Shown here: piece by piece, positions 32,786-45,925 of the stretch
Numbering within the stretch: position 1 is the stretch's first letter
Layout: each line of letters starts with the position of its first letter
Origin: Ulva prolifera
Lineage: Eukaryota > Chlorophyta > Ulvophyceae > Ulvales > Ulvaceae
Reading direction: 5' to 3'
NCBI GenBank assembly: GCA_023078555.1
Contig: CM041201.1
Coordinates: 7,571,172 to 7,635,171, forward strand
Length of the DNA: 64,000 bases
Notes under the pieces: generated by a model
Database searches by the model: none
What the model saw: the letters and a program-made list of their open reading frames with translations, nothing else
Told to the model about the DNA's origin: nothing
Translations under genes and position numbers: made by a program

Positions 32786-35700
32786 GGGGAATACTGCAAC
32801 CTGGACCGGACCAGTGGGGATGACGGCGGGGTAGCAGAGTCCAGCACGGCGATCAGGCAGTGCGAATTCAGCACAGCGCTCGACGCTGGAGGCAGTGAGG
32901 CCGTCGTGGCCCGGTGGGTGGCCCGGATGGAGGCGGTCACGGCTGGCCTGGTGTGCCATGGTCGCAGTGGGACGCGACGCAGCAGCGGTTCGCGACGGGG
33001 GGGGAAACGGCGTGAGCGAGAGCGCCGAGGGCGGCCTGCACCTCAGCCGAGGTGTGCACGCACTAGCTGCTGTCAACCAACCATGCCTGAGCATATGCTG
33101 CAGCACATGTGATCCAGCCATTCCTTAGCATTCAATGTGAACCAGCCATTCCTGAGCATTCAATGTGAACCAGCCATTCCTGAGCACGCTCTGTGATCCA
33201 ACCATCCCTGCGCATGCAATGTGAACCAGCCATTCTTGAGCATGCAATGTTAACCAGCCATTCCTGCGCAGGTTCCCGACCGAGCCGGCACCGGCAGAAG
33301 TCGCAGGGCTGACGGTGGAGGTGTTGGCGTCGTACGCCGACGACGTGCAGTGGAGCGTGCGCTGGCACGCGGTGCCTCGGGTCAGGAGGTACGTCTTTGC
33401 TCCTGTGCCCATGCCTGCCGCGCGGTGGCTTGTTGCAGTGCGCGAGCCGCGTCGGTTTGCAGGGCGATGGCGCATTGTGTGCAAGGCAGGCGCGGCCACC
33501 ATCCGAAGGTCCGGCGGCTGTGGCGGCGTGAGGAGTTCCAGGATGTGGCGCGCGGCCGGCGCGGCGACGTCCGCCGCAACGGGTGGCGCGAACAGTACGT
33601 TGCCAAGGTCAGTCTTCCGCCGGCGTCTTCCGCCGGAGGTGCACGGTCACGGGTGGCGCTGGAGGGGCGCGTGCGAGCTGCACGTGCGTGGCTGCTGAAC
33701 CCTGAGCGGAAGCGAGCGGTGCCGGCCACGCACACGCCGACGCGCGTGCACGTGATGGACGCGCCGGGGGATGTCACCGTGCAACAGTCGCAATACGGGC
33801 TCGCGTGGTGCGACGGCCTCGCCCCGGCGCCGGGGGTCGACGCTGCGGGTCCGGGGACCGCCATCGGCACACCCAGCGCAGAGCGGGCGAGGCAGCTTGT
33901 GCCCGGGCGCGTCACCGCCGGCATGCATCTCGGCTCCTGCATCGTGCGATGTGTCCAAACCCTGCTGCGGAATGCCGTGGCTGGACCAGCTGTGCGCAGC
34001 GTTGCCAGACATGACGACGCCAGGGTCGGGCGGGTCCTGTTCATGGCAGCGCGCATGGCTGCTGTGGGCTTGAGTGCAGCGGAGATGCACCGTGCGGCAA
34101 GACCCCCAACTGACGCTGCAGATGGCGTGAGCGCAGTCCATATGGACTTGCCTGCCCCGGCCCTCGGCGTCGGGCCCAGGCTGAAGGAAGGCGGTGGCCG
34201 CAGCAGGCCGTCCGGTGATGACGGCGAAGCGAAGGGCTCTGTGGACGCTGCCGACAGGTACAGGCTCAGGGGTGGCGGGGACAGCGGCGGCCTGCCCGAT
34301 GAGGACGGTGACGAGGAGGGCGCTGCGGGCGCTCGTGCCGGGCCGCAGCCTCTGGCGCCGAGGCTCAGGGGAGGCGGGGACAGCGGCGGCCTGTTCGATG
34401 AGGACGGTGACGAGGAGGGCGCTACGGGCGTTGGCGTCGGGTTGCAGCCTCAGGTGCCGAGGCCTTCGGGAGGCGGGGACAGCGGCGGCCTACTCGATGA
34501 GGGCGGTGACGAGGAGGGCGCTGCGGGCAGTGGCGTCGGCCTGAGGCTGAGGGGAGGCGGGGACAGCGGCGGCCTGTTCGAGGAGGAGGCCGCTGTGGGC
34601 GCGGGCGTTGGCCTGAGGCTCAGGGGAGGTGGGGACAGCATCGATATGTGCGTGTCCGATGAAGATGGCGATGAGATGGGCCTCGGCGCCGGCCAGTCGC
34701 GCTCTGGCCTTGCGGTGTCAGACCCGGTAAATGCCGCACCGGTAAATGCCGCACCGGCCCCTACAGCTGTGGCTCCACCCAACACATCGGTGCGACCGGA
34801 GATCCGCGTCCGAAAGTCACGGCACCAGCGTTTGATGACGATGGGTCTCAACAAGCAGCCACCTTCCAAGCGGCCCCGTGATGAACCGCTGACCGCGCCC
34901 GGGCAGCCAACCCTCGGCAGTGCATCCACCGCAGCTGCAGCCATTGCCACCGCGGGCACTGTAGGTGGAGGTCCACCACATGTGGCTCCTGCATCTCCCC
35001 TACGAGCGCCTGATACGTCGTGGATCAGGACCTCGGCAGGCAGCGGTGGGCCTGGTGAGGGTGGCGGAGCGGTGCGCGCCGGTGATACGGCGCAGCCCCG
35101 ACACGGCCGCAGCGCTGTGTCCTTGTCAAAGTTTGTCCTTGCGGACTCTGATGAGGATGAACCCGCGTCGAGCGCCCCGAAGGGTGTTGCATCTGCCCCG
35201 TGGCAGGCGTCCGTGCCTGGTGGGGCTGCACATGCGCGGCCTGGTGTTGACATTACATCTGGTGGTGCGGCAGAGCGCGATGGGGGTGGAGGGCGCAGCT
35301 ATCTTGCTGCCCGTGGTCGAGGTGGCCGGGGCCTCGGTGCGGCCCGTCGCCGTCGTCGCCCTGTCATCAACCTCGGCCCACTGCCACCTGTGGCGACTGC
35401 ACGTGGCCATGGCAGTCCTACTCTATCGCGAGAGGGCAACGTCGCGGGTGAACCTCTTCTGTGCACTGGCATGGCTGACCCTGGCGTTGCGTCAAACACT
35501 CGCGAGGTCGCAGCTGAGACCACGCTGATGCCGCCCGCGACACCGGCTCAGATGGTGAGGCAGCACAGCATGCTGATGGGCGTCGGCGGGCATCAGGCGC
35601 ATGAGCAGGCGGGAGAGGAGGCTGTCACAGGAGGCGCCGCGGCTGTGGCGCGAGAGGGGGCTGCAACAAGCGGCGCTGCGGCAAATGGCGGTGCCGCGGA

Positions 35701-38700
35701 CGCTGCTGCCATAGACGACGCACATGTCAGCCTGGGCGAACACGTGATCACTGCGGACGCAAGCGGCTGTGGTGTTCCTAGTTTGCGTGAGGGTGGCGGT
35801 GCGCGTGAGGGTAGCGGTGTGGATGCACATCCCGTGCAGCGACTGCATGCCCATGCAACGATGGTTGCCGCCGCTGGGGGTAGAGATACGCCTGGAGTCT
35901 CGGAGGGCGAAACCGTCCAGCATGACTCCTACGCGGACACAGACGGCGACGACGAGTCTTATGTACCATCGGAGCCCGGGTCAGCGCCCAGGAGCCCTCG
36001 TGGGGTGATGTCATCTGATGACGGCGACCGTGCGGCCCCCATCAGCCCCCCAAGGGGGGACGTTTCACCTGGTCATGGCGGCAGCGATAGCGATGTCAGG
36101 ACTGTGCGCGAGACACGTGAAGGTGATGAGGTCGCGGAGCTGCATCGTCTCGGAGACCTTCTTGACAGCCCCCAGATGTATGCAAGGTGTGAAAACGCTG
36201 CATTCTTGTGCTCTGTGCGCACGTAGCATTGCCCAAAGAGGTTGCACATGACGTCACAACACCGTCACTACTTGCTGCATTGAGCCTAACCTGTCCTGCA
36301 GAGTCATGTGCAGCAGCATGGACACCGCGGCTGTGGCCCACGACGACGTCGTCATGCCTCGCCGTGAGATGCAAGTCCGCGGCCTAGCCGCGCAATGGTC
36401 GGTTTATTGGTCCGAAGTCGACCTAGAATGGTACAAGTGCATACCATGCAAGAGTCTCGACAACCAAGAAGCAGCTGCGAGGATCGCGCTCACGTTTGCG
36501 CGAGCCTACCTGGCGGCGTTAGTTTCGGGACAGGACGACCCGGCTTTTCACACACAGGGTGACGAGTCGCGTTCCACGCCGGCAAGTATCCTGAATACTA
36601 TCACACAGGGCGCGAATGCCAGAGGCGAGGTGTCGATGAGCGACATTGTCGCCACTTTCGAGAAGTGCCCCGGGCGGATCTTTTGTCAGACCCTGACGTT
36701 GTTGACATGGGCCGGCCACATTGGGAGCTTCAACACGCTCGCCAGGTACAAGTACACCTTATCTCAGGTGGTGTATGCGTATTGGGAGGACCGGCAGCGG
36801 CTGTTTCGCGTCGACGCCGACAAGGCTCAGGTGTGCCCCTCCCCCACCGTGGCATTGCGGCAACTGCTATAGATCGGCTTTGTCCACTACGTGGTCATAT
36901 GCACCCGTCGGGGTCAGCGTGCGTGTTGTTGTTGTGCGACTGTGCGCAGTTTGTGTGATGCCATCCAATCGTCACGCCAGCATACAGCGAGGGAGCCTCA
37001 TCGCCATGCAGGCTAGCATGAAAGCCAGCCACCTCTTTCATTTCTTCAAGGGACAAGTGCGGCTGTATGTGATGGCCCTGAAGGCGAACGGCGCGCTGAA
37101 CACGCTGAAGCCAAAGCCGATGCAAGCCGCCGAGATCCGCAGCTGCGCGGAGGCAACCAATTGCGGCGCCATCACAATAATCTATGGCCGGGTGACGGCG
37201 TACCTGAAGATGTTGGCTGGGCCGCGGAACCCCGTCTTCGTGGCGCTCAGATGGGGGCATGTCCACTTCATCCCTACGTACTACATGGACGAGGCAAGTA
37301 AGGAGACAATGGTGAGAATTACCTCAGCTGGCCGTGTTCATGGGACTGCATGTGCATGTTGCTGCCTTTCATCGAACCCAGCGTTGCTGCCTCATGGGAT
37401 TCCCGTGTGCATGCGGAGCAGTACCTCCAATGTGCGCGTGGCGTGTGGTAGCTGTTATATGCCTCGAATGAAACGATGTGTTCAACGGGGCCACTGTGAG
37501 CAGGTCACCTTTATGTGCGAGTTTGCCATCGCGTGGGACAAGTCTCCCAACGTCTTTGGGATCAAGAACATCGTCGTGGACAACACAGCAGCGCTGAATG
37601 AGGAGGACGCCGACTGGAACTGCAGCTTGGGTTCCGTCGGGGAACACTTGTTGTCAATCGCCATTCACCAGCGCGTCATTGATGTGACGGACCTAGCTGG
37701 CTTGAAGGTAGGAGAGCACTTCAAGCTGAGCCACCTCATTCAGAAGCGCAACTCCAGGTCCACCCGGCCGAACAATCTTGCTCCAGCGGACGTGGATGCC
37801 ATGTGCGATCCGCGACCGGGCTGTTGTTGTTGTGTTGTGTGGGACAGCTACATGTCTGCACATTCTACAGATCACCACATGCTCACCTGCTGTCACTTGC
37901 GCTGCTGCAGTGTGTGATTGCTTGTGTGCGGGGAGGGCGACCCATGCCGTGAACTCACATGTCACCTCGCACGCACAGGTGGCAACGGACCCTATGAGCT
38001 ACATGCAGGTTCTGCTTCTGCCGGTTCCATGGGATGGTGCCGTTGCGATTCATACCCATGGCGCCATACGCCATGTCGGCTCTGTTGGCGCGGTTCACCG
38101 CAGCCGCTGACAAGAAAGCCCTGCAAAAGGAGATGCGTTCCGGCTCGGTGTTCGGGCGCATGGCGCAGGCCCAGTTGCACTACAACGGCCATGAGAATCG
38201 GACCTCATTGGCAAACAATGGGCAGTGGTCCCTGAATTGTAGCACGTACCAAACGGAGTACTGCCACCCCGCATTCCTGAATTCGCTGTTCGGAGATCTG
38301 GTGCGCCCTGAATTGTAGCCAGCACACAGCGGCGCACGTGCTTTTGTCCGTTGTGATGGCATCCATTGCTTCTGCCAAAGCTGGTTCTGTTGTATGTGCT
38401 TGCCCGCCAGGCTGGTAGTGCGCGTCTCACATGTAGAACCATACGCCCTGTTGGGGACCCACGGGCATGGCTAGCAAGTATGTGTGCCATGATGCGAAAG
38501 GTGATCGTGCATACTGTGCAGCCTTTGACGGATCATGGTGTGCCATCTGCAATGAAGAACCTCGTCAAGGCTGCTGCTTTCAAGGCCTTGTGCGTGGAAC
38601 GAGACGAGAACCCGTACGCCCTGGCGTTGTACTTGCACGCAGCCGTGGGCAACCTGTTTCTGCAAAGTGCGGAGGGGAGGCGACAACTGCGAGCGGCGGA

Positions 38701-41700
38701 TGAGCACGGCAAGGCCGTTCTCAACGCCAGCGTTCGGGCTATCCAGGACCAGTCGCATGGCGCATTCGCTGCATACGGCTGGACGCTCATCCGCAAGCTG
38801 CACCCCGACGGTCCAGGGCAGCTTCACCTGTGGGGGAAAGAGGAAAACAGGCCTGCTGAGGACAGCCCTGGTGTGCATCTCATGTGTTGGTCCCGGCGTC
38901 GCCTGCCGACTATGCATGTAGGTGGTGCTACCACCGACTGCAGACTGCAAACCCTTCCTGCGGCGCATGGGTGTGTGCAGTGCGGGGCCAACACAGCAGC
39001 CCGACCGGTTTGATACCGGGCACTCCATGCGTCCACAGGGACGGGGTGTGTCATGCATGGGCGCTCAAACCAACCGAGCAGCAAGGATCGTGCACATGCA
39101 TGCCGAGTCGACGGTAATCAATGTGCTACTGGTCAGCGGCCCGACGGCGGCCCGACAGCCGGGGTGTCTACAGGGGGATCGATAGAGAGCTCGCGCAGTG
39201 GAGCACTTTTGATGCAGCAGCCATGTATGCATCGGTGCTGTGGCCGGCTTGCACTTACATACTGCATCGCATGCCGCTGTGTGTGCGAGACTATAGTATG
39301 TATGGGTCCCACGGCAATGTCAGGTATGTGCCACTGGTCCCACACAGTACGCTCATGTGTGTGCATTCTGTGCAGGGGAGCTTAAGAGATTCTGCATGAT
39401 GTTGGGGACTGCCGACGAGGTCCAAACAGCATGGCTGGGCCAACTTGAGAGCGCCGGTGAAGAGCATGGCGTGGCCCTGCGTGACATGTTGAGCACTGCC
39501 AGTGGCTGCAAGGTTTCGACGTCGCTGGAGGCCATGCGGACGGTGGGAGAAACCATCGCCGCAGATGTGTACGAGCACCTCCTCGACCCTGACGCCCAGG
39601 TGGAGGGCAACACTGTCGAGGACATTGCGGAAGAAGTTGACCTCTGTCGCTTCGGGCAAGAGCTCTCATGCGCGCAGCTCTTTGGGCCGGCAGGGGACTT
39701 CTTGGTGGAGCGCATGCGGAAGCGGAAGTGTGTGTACAATGCCGATGCCATGCGGCGGAAGCGCCTGGCCAAGTTGCGCGTCGGAGACATTGAAGTGGAG
39801 GTGCGTGCATCTGTTTCTCTTTGTCTGCACGCCCGCTGCACCACATGTGTGCGTGCCGGGACTATGCTCCCAATGCGGGGGGTGGGTGGTGTATGTGCTT
39901 GTGCACGTGGGCAACAACATTGCCATCCATCAGAGCCCACCCTGTTGCCCCACAGCAACCAGCACCATTGGCGCGGTGCCTGTATGCAGGTGACTACGGA
40001 AGGACTCAACGCCATCCTGATGCATCGTAAGGCGGCACTGCAGAGGTTCAGCGTTGCGGTGCAGAGACCGCCGACGCTGCGCATGGCCGACTGGGTGTGC
40101 TCCGCCGGTGGAGATGTCTTCGACGGCATCCTGCGACACATCCGAGAGGGCGGCCGTGGCCTGGAGCACATGCTGCAATACCTACGCCTTGGTGCGATCC
40201 TGACTCCTTGGTGTGTATTTGCAACGTGGTGGCACCATGGACCCTGACTAATTGAAGGTATGCTGGACGTGCTTGTTATGCATGTCAATGAGCATCAGCA
40301 CCGCGGTGTATGGTCCATGGTTGCGAGAGGTGGAATTGGCACACTGTCACAACTCGGTGTTGGCATCATGCGTAATGGCATGCCGATCGAAGAGGACAAT
40401 ACTCGCCGCTGTTGCAGATAAGGCACCGACGCCGGTGGTAGTGCGGAGCTACAAGTCTCTTGACGTGGCCGACCCGTTAAAGCGGCTCCAAGGGAAGTGC
40501 CTGGCGGTCGACCCGAAGAAGGTAGCAGCTGGAGCTGTGGGCGTTGACGAGCTGTGCCTCGCAGACACTACGGGAGGGGCCAGCCAGCGGTTTCACCTGT
40601 GCCTGCCCCACTTGAGGAAGCCGCTGTTGCTGATCGAGGACTTCCAGGGCACCGGCACCGCACGGTTTGTGCGGTACTGCAGCAACACGCAGCACAGGCG
40701 GCTGATGGACATCGCGAACTTCACAGGGTTCGCGACGGTGTGTGACGCGCATCAAACAGGCGCGACGCTACTCGGCCGGAAAGCGGTGCTGCCGTCGGCC
40801 GGAGAGGAGTTCCACGGGGTGGCAGCTACCGACCTCCGGCTTGACACACTTGTCGCCGGGTCTCCAAACACCCACCGCCGCGACCTGGAGCGCTGCGATG
40901 TCAGCGTGTGCGAGAAGGAACCCGATCGCCGGAAGACTGTCACAGGGTTGTGCCGGAAGCACGTCAAGGTGTGCTACGCATGTATGGCTAGCGTGCCATG
41001 TGCATGCTCTTGACGATGGCCTGAGGTTCTTCAGCGGATTTTATGCACTGACGCTGAAGTTATAGCCGTATGTGGTTCTTAGTTTCAGGTTCTCGTCATG
41101 TAGTCGTGAGCCGGCTGACGTGGCGTGTGCTGCAGGTTCCACGGGTGATCGACGCGAAAGGCGTCGCAGCGGTGACTTGCAGTCGCTATTATAACCTGAA
41201 GGAGCACGGCCTCTTCCCAGATGCGCAGCGCAACTGGAAGAGGCAGTGCTGTGTGTGTCTGGAGCTGGATTCCCCGCAGCAGCCGCAGGACGCGCGCGTG
41301 CTTCCGGCACTGCCACGCCCCCCTTCCGGCGCGCTGGTGATGATCACGGGCAGGATGCCGGCGGGCGCGCTCTGGCCAGGGCCGTTGACCGGGGCTCGGT
41401 GCGCGGTGTACGTGTGGCAGGCAGCTGACGGGGGCCGGTATGTGCCGTGCCCTAACAGTGTGATGACAGCGAAGGGCCACCCGCACGGTTCCCGCACGTG
41501 TGCGGAGCACAGAGGATGCGTCGTGCATCACACGGACGCGCACGTGACATGCGCGAAGAAATATTGCACTGACTGTCCGGCATGGAAGATCGAAGATGCG
41601 TGGGTGACAAGGGCAGACGGCACGTATGTGAGGAAAGCGTGTGACGATTGCGCGGCGAAGAGAGCGGCAAAGCGGGAGGGCGCGCGGCTGCGGAAGCAAG

Positions 41701-44700
41701 GCGCGCAAGCGGTTCAGCCCCTGACCTTGCATCAGCGAGTGCCGGACCATCCAGGCGCCCTTGAGTGGCTGTTGTGGTATGAGCCAATGTCAAAGGCCAT
41801 GAGGCAGGCGGGGGGCTCGTGGGCTCGCCCGGGCGAGTGCCACGTCGTGGGCTGCAGCGGCACAATTGTGACGAGCAAGTCTAAGGTGTGCGACACGCAC
41901 AGAGATGCTGTGTTGTACCTCCAAAGCAAGGACGGCCAAGACGCGGCGGTTGTGTACCACTGTCGATCGTGCCAGATGTGGGTGGAGATCGAGCGGCTTG
42001 AAGAGGATGGCAGATGCGGGCCACGCTGCCAAGCATTCGGCAGCGACGGCGCCAAGGCGGCGGTCGCAGGCGACAAACACCTGAGGCGGGTCCTCGAGCG
42101 CCTTTGTGAGACGCCGGCTCTCGCAGATGAGCCGCCCCGGGGTCTAGCTCGTGTGCTGGGGCTGGCCACGTGCGACATGCAGACGGGAGAACCGAGTCGA
42201 TGCCACCACGTCAGCCCACACACGGGTCGGTGCACGTCGAAGATCACGGGGAGCCATGCCAGCCGCATGTGCCGGACACATTGCCATGATGTGGTGCTCA
42301 GGGTTGACGGTGGCCAGGGCCCGTCGGTGGTGTCCATCACGTGGTACTGCCCAAACCGATTTTGCCAGAAGGTGTGCAGTATCGAGGGCGTGGGCCTCGT
42401 GCGTGGCAGTTACGCGTGTGCCCGCTGCTATGAGGTGCACACGAGGCTGCAGCGACACGCTGCAGAGGCACGCCGGCTGCTGGACGAAGATGCACCCTCA
42501 TGCGACGACAGCGTCGTGCTGTCCGCTGAAGGGGAGGACGTCGGCAGCGAGTCCGATGCGTCTTCGGATTTAGACTCGGAGCCGCAAGTCATCGGCTCCA
42601 CCGAGGCTGCTGCAGAGTCGACTGAGGACGACGAGGTGCTGGCGGGGTACGACTACGGTGACGGGAGCGGGTCAGATTGCGGGGATGCTGGGTTGGCGCT
42701 CGTCGCAGGCATCACCGTCCGTCAGTCGCGACAAGACGCAGCCCACCCAACCACAGGACACGGTGGGGCCAGCACGAGCGCAGCAGCTGTCGCGCGTGCG
42801 CAGGCGCCCTCAGCAGAGGTACATGGCTCCCCGGCCGTGCCTCTCGGCTGTGTCCGGTGCCGCAATGCACCTTTGTGCAAGAAGACGCCGCCGGTTGAGC
42901 GGGTCGTGGACGGGTACTGCATCACCTGCCTGTCCAGCTTGAAGGACTGCGGCTCTGCTCTGGATGCGATCGTGTTGGTGACGACTCCAGGCACATTGGA
43001 CCGCAGCGCGGGTGCGGCATTCGCTGCTTTTCATGTGCAGCTGAGCATAAATCGGTCACATCCGTGCCTGCTCTGCACTTCCTGCCGGGTCAGGGTCTGT
43101 GTGCTGACATGGAAGTGGCCGCTCGTGCGCTAGTGTTTCAGTGGCACTGGTGCCTCGTGAAACCGTGTTCACCATCACCTGGTGACGTGCCGGGCTGTCA
43201 CCGGTGCCTCTGCGGACATGCTTCGTTGTACAATGTTTATTAATTGTATTAATACGTATCAATATGCTCTCAATCGCTTGCGATACGTGTGGTGTGCAAG
43301 TCTGGTTGTTTGTACATGTGTTGACGCGACTCCCTGTGATGCCATCCGAAGGATTGCTGTGCAGGCACTGTTGACATGATGAAACACGCACTCACGGATG
43401 ACGTCGACGAGTGCGACATCCGGCCGAGGGACGCCCTGAAGACTGACAAGGCTGCCAGGCGGAACCACCGGTAGCGTCTGCAGTACGAAGCGCTTCCAGA
43501 GGAGAAGAAGAAGGCGAAGCGGGCAAAGATGCATGCAAGTATGAAGGGACCCCGGAGCAATGCCCCCAAGGGACTCAAGAACATTCAGCAAGGCCCAATC
43601 GCAAATGCCATGCGCGGCCGATGCGCGCCCAGCCGGCACTGTGAGCATGGTACGGCTACTTGATCAAGCTCCTGTAGATGCTGTGTGTGTGTTCATTGTC
43701 CAATGTTGTGCTAGAAGTGTGTTGCTGAATTTCATGGCCTGTGTTGTATCCAATGCCGTGCTTGCCCTACTGCTGCAGTGTCCACAGGGGTGTACCTATG
43801 GAGATTGTGTACGTCATGTGCCCCGCCGGAGTGTTCCATGTGCATGCAGCATCAGCAGCGATGCGGGTCATGGACAGCCTCCACGCCTTCAAGCTGGTGG
43901 ACTGGGCGAAGGCCGCCGCGGTGTCCGACGCGGCGGTAGGGATGGTCGTGGAGACTCCGAAGTGGGTGACCAACCGCAGCCTGCAAATCTTCGCGCTGGA
44001 GATGTTCATGCCTGTCGGCTTCACGTCTCGGAAGCCCAAGGCCAGCAAGGCGCAGGCCCCACAGCGGGCTGCCTCAGCACGGCCACGCCCAGACGACGCG
44101 CTCGTGGCTCAGGCGGCGCGGATCCAAAGGTCAACGGTGGTCCGCATCGGACACGCGCAATGTCAGCAAGCAAAAGACCGCGGCGAGGATGCGCCTTCAT
44201 GTCTGACGTACTCTGTGCGCGCGGTGCACTTGAAGTGCGCACAGAGCATGACGGAGCCGCTGCGCAGGATCGGCACGGTGGACGTGCGGTATCTGCAGCT
44301 CGCGCGAGACGCGGGCGAGCTCCTCATCGCGCGGGTGTTCGACCCCGCCGCGCCTGCACAACCCCCCGTCCGTGTGCATGCGACGACCCTGCAGCTACTG
44401 CAGCGGCTGCAGCTGCTCCCTCGGCCGACACTCCCAGCCCTCCTGACGCTGTTTGTGTGGGGCCTCGCACACTGCAGTGTCGCTGTTCGCGAGAGCAGAG
44501 ACGCGGTGCCGCAGCTGATCTGGCACTATGCGTATGCGGAAGGCCTGACGCTGGCATGGCAGCTCGTCCTAGTCGCCGCCGGCACGACGTGGATCAACAG
44601 CGATGACGATGTCACGTCTGCGCTGTCCGTGCTGGCGTGCATCCCGCGGGCCGCCCTGATCGGGCTGGAGCAATTTGACAAGCAGAAGTGGCCGGAGATC

Positions 44701-44745
44701 CTGGACGGGCGACGCAAGCGGCGAGGCGGCGACAAACTCGAGCCG
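32786..44745 (+). pseudogene. Giant gene, copy A (nonsense codon, C-terminus lost)
   Basis: Fourteen exons match copy B in phase and nearly all in length: 32786-33051, 33272-33388, 33463-36186, 36302-36830, 37012-37311, 37504-37802, 38009-38300, 38522-38870, 39376-39800, 39990-40191, 40418-40968, 41136-43011, 43365-43649 (or 43640) and 43850-44745. Synonymous differences between the copies (for example GAA/GAG, GTC/GTT and GCA/GCG near 33290) confirm frames. A TAG at 43472-43474 replaces the GAG of copy B inside the Lys-rich exon. The downstream Gly-rich linker and helicase exons are deleted, and the acceptor for the next exon is gone. A transcript could still yield a truncated protein of about 3,000 residues if the stop is read or skipped. 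The true start lies upstream of 32786 and is not found. Confidence 0.6.
34265..34690 (+). repeat. In-frame Gly/Asp repeats of copy A
   Basis: Five imperfect peptide repeats share the core LRGGGDSGG followed by an acidic stretch (DEDGDEEG). Unit length varies from about 24 to 34 residues, and the spacer sequence differs from the 28-residue unit of copy B. The reading frame is kept. Confidence 0.85.
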
Positions 44746-45027
44746 GTGCGAGTCTGCCATAACCCAGATACTTCCCAGCTCGGCCTCAAAACAGAATTTA
44801 TGAGACTGCACTGTTCGCCCTCCTATTATCGGAGGGGCACGAGAGGGCGGCGTCACGCAGGGCCAGGGTGTCGGGTCGATGCGGCGCGCCGCAAGGATTC
44901 GTGCGGGAGCCAGCGCGGCCGCGATCGACCTGACCGGTGACGGAGGTGATCGCGCGCAGCCACCCTCCAAGCGGCGCCGCAGGAACAGCAGTCAGGGCGG
45001 CCAGGGGGACACCCATGCTCACCTGAC

Positions 45028-45487
45028 GCTTTTGCCGCAGTGCCGCCCGCAGGTTTTGCGGCGGCGGGCGCGGGGCGGAGCCCCGGGGGGGCGGGCGCGG
45101 GCCGCGGGCCCGCCGGGGCGCGGGGCGGAGCCCCGCCGGGCGGGTGCGGGCCGCAGGCCCGCCGGGGTGCGGGGCGGAGCCCCGCGTGGGCGGGTGCGGG
45201 CCGCAGGCCCGCCGGGGCGCGGGGCGGAGCCCCGCGTGGGCGGGTTCGGGCCGCAGGCCCGCCGGGGTGCGGGGCGGAGCCCCGCGGGGTGGCCGGAGGC
45301 CACCGCCGGCGAGCGGCGGGCGGGGAGCGGCGGGGCGCAGCCCCGCGGCGAGGCGCCGCCGCGAGCGGCATGTGCGACCCCCACCAGAGTCCGGGGAGGA
45401 CCACCGGGAGGCCGCCGTCGGCGAGCGGCGGGCGGGGAGCGGCGGGGCGCAGCCCCGCGGCGAGGCGCCGCCGCGAGCGGCACGTGC
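45028..45487. repeat. GC-rich hairpin repeat cluster 3, replacing the helicase exons of copy A
   Basis: The cluster starts with GCTTTTGCCGCAG and ends with GCGAGCGGCACGTGC, the same ends as cluster 2. It contains five 48-50-bp hairpin units and two GGCGAGCGGCGGGCGGGGAG modules. Between the modules, 45372-45393 matches 22 bases of the copy B helicase exon (62765-62786). Confidence 0.9.
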
Positions 45488-45499
45488 GACCTCACCAGT

Positions 45500-45720
45500 G
45501 CCGGTGGTCTGTGGCTGGTGGTGTGGCAATGGGGCTGTGGATGTGGGGGCTGTGGAAGCCCGGGGCCGGGCTGTTGTGGCCGGTGTGACAGTGGGGCAGT
45601 GGATGCGGGGGCAGTGGGGCTGCGGATGCAGGTCTGCGGCAGCCGGGCTGCTGTGGCTGGTGGTGTGGCAATGGGGCTGTGGATGTGGGGGCTGTGGAAG
45701 CCCGGGGCCAAAAGTCGCGT
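45500..45720 (+). repeat. G/T-rich tandem repeat at the copy A/B junction
   Basis: GGCTGGTGGTGTGGCAATGG followed by GGCTGTGGATGTGGGGGCTG occurs at about 45510 and again at about 45655, with partial copies between and after. A single related stretch precedes copy A at 29710. It is noncoding. Confidence 0.75.
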
Positions 45721-45925
45721 TAGCACCACTAGACTGTTGTGGCTGGTGGTGTGACAGTGGGGCCGGTACCGCTCGGGCAAGCACACTCACACAAATGCAC
45801 ATTTTCTTCGACAGTACGGGCCAGATTGGGACAGTGGCGATGGGTCAGGTTTGTGTGTAGTGCTAGCTCTGTTGAGGCTCTAACGGTGCTAACGTCAGTA
45901 CTTCTTGGCCTAATATGTTGATGTT

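Larger units (their letters stand above)
29700..45500 (+). mobile_element. Large repeat unit, copy A (truncated)
   Basis: Most of this interval aligns in order to copy B with an offset of about 16.0-16.4 kb. It has a noncoding left region (29.7-30.9 kb), a minus-strand gene candidate, a plus-strand ORF block, the giant gene, and then an abrupt change to GC-rich repeats at 45028. Relative to copy B it lacks 61162-61402 and everything after about 61567, except a 22-bp helicase remnant at 45372-45393. No target-site duplication or element terminus could be fixed. 'Mobile element' is an inference; a tandem host-gene duplication is the alternative. Confidence 0.55.

Noticed and set aside
36302-43011. 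KDZ-type transposase, reverse transcriptase or tyrosine recombinase
   Set aside because: I looked for a YDxxCQ-like motif, an RT YxDD box and the R/H-x-x-R/Y set in the conserved exons and found none. The Cys-rich exon alone is not enough to assign a KDZ element.
43741-43849. ATG-started protein at 43799 as a separate gene after the Lys-rich exon
   Set aside because: An acceptor at 43849 gives the exact phase needed to continue the giant gene, and its other end also meets the next exon in phase. One gene is the simpler model, though RNA evidence would be needed to settle it.
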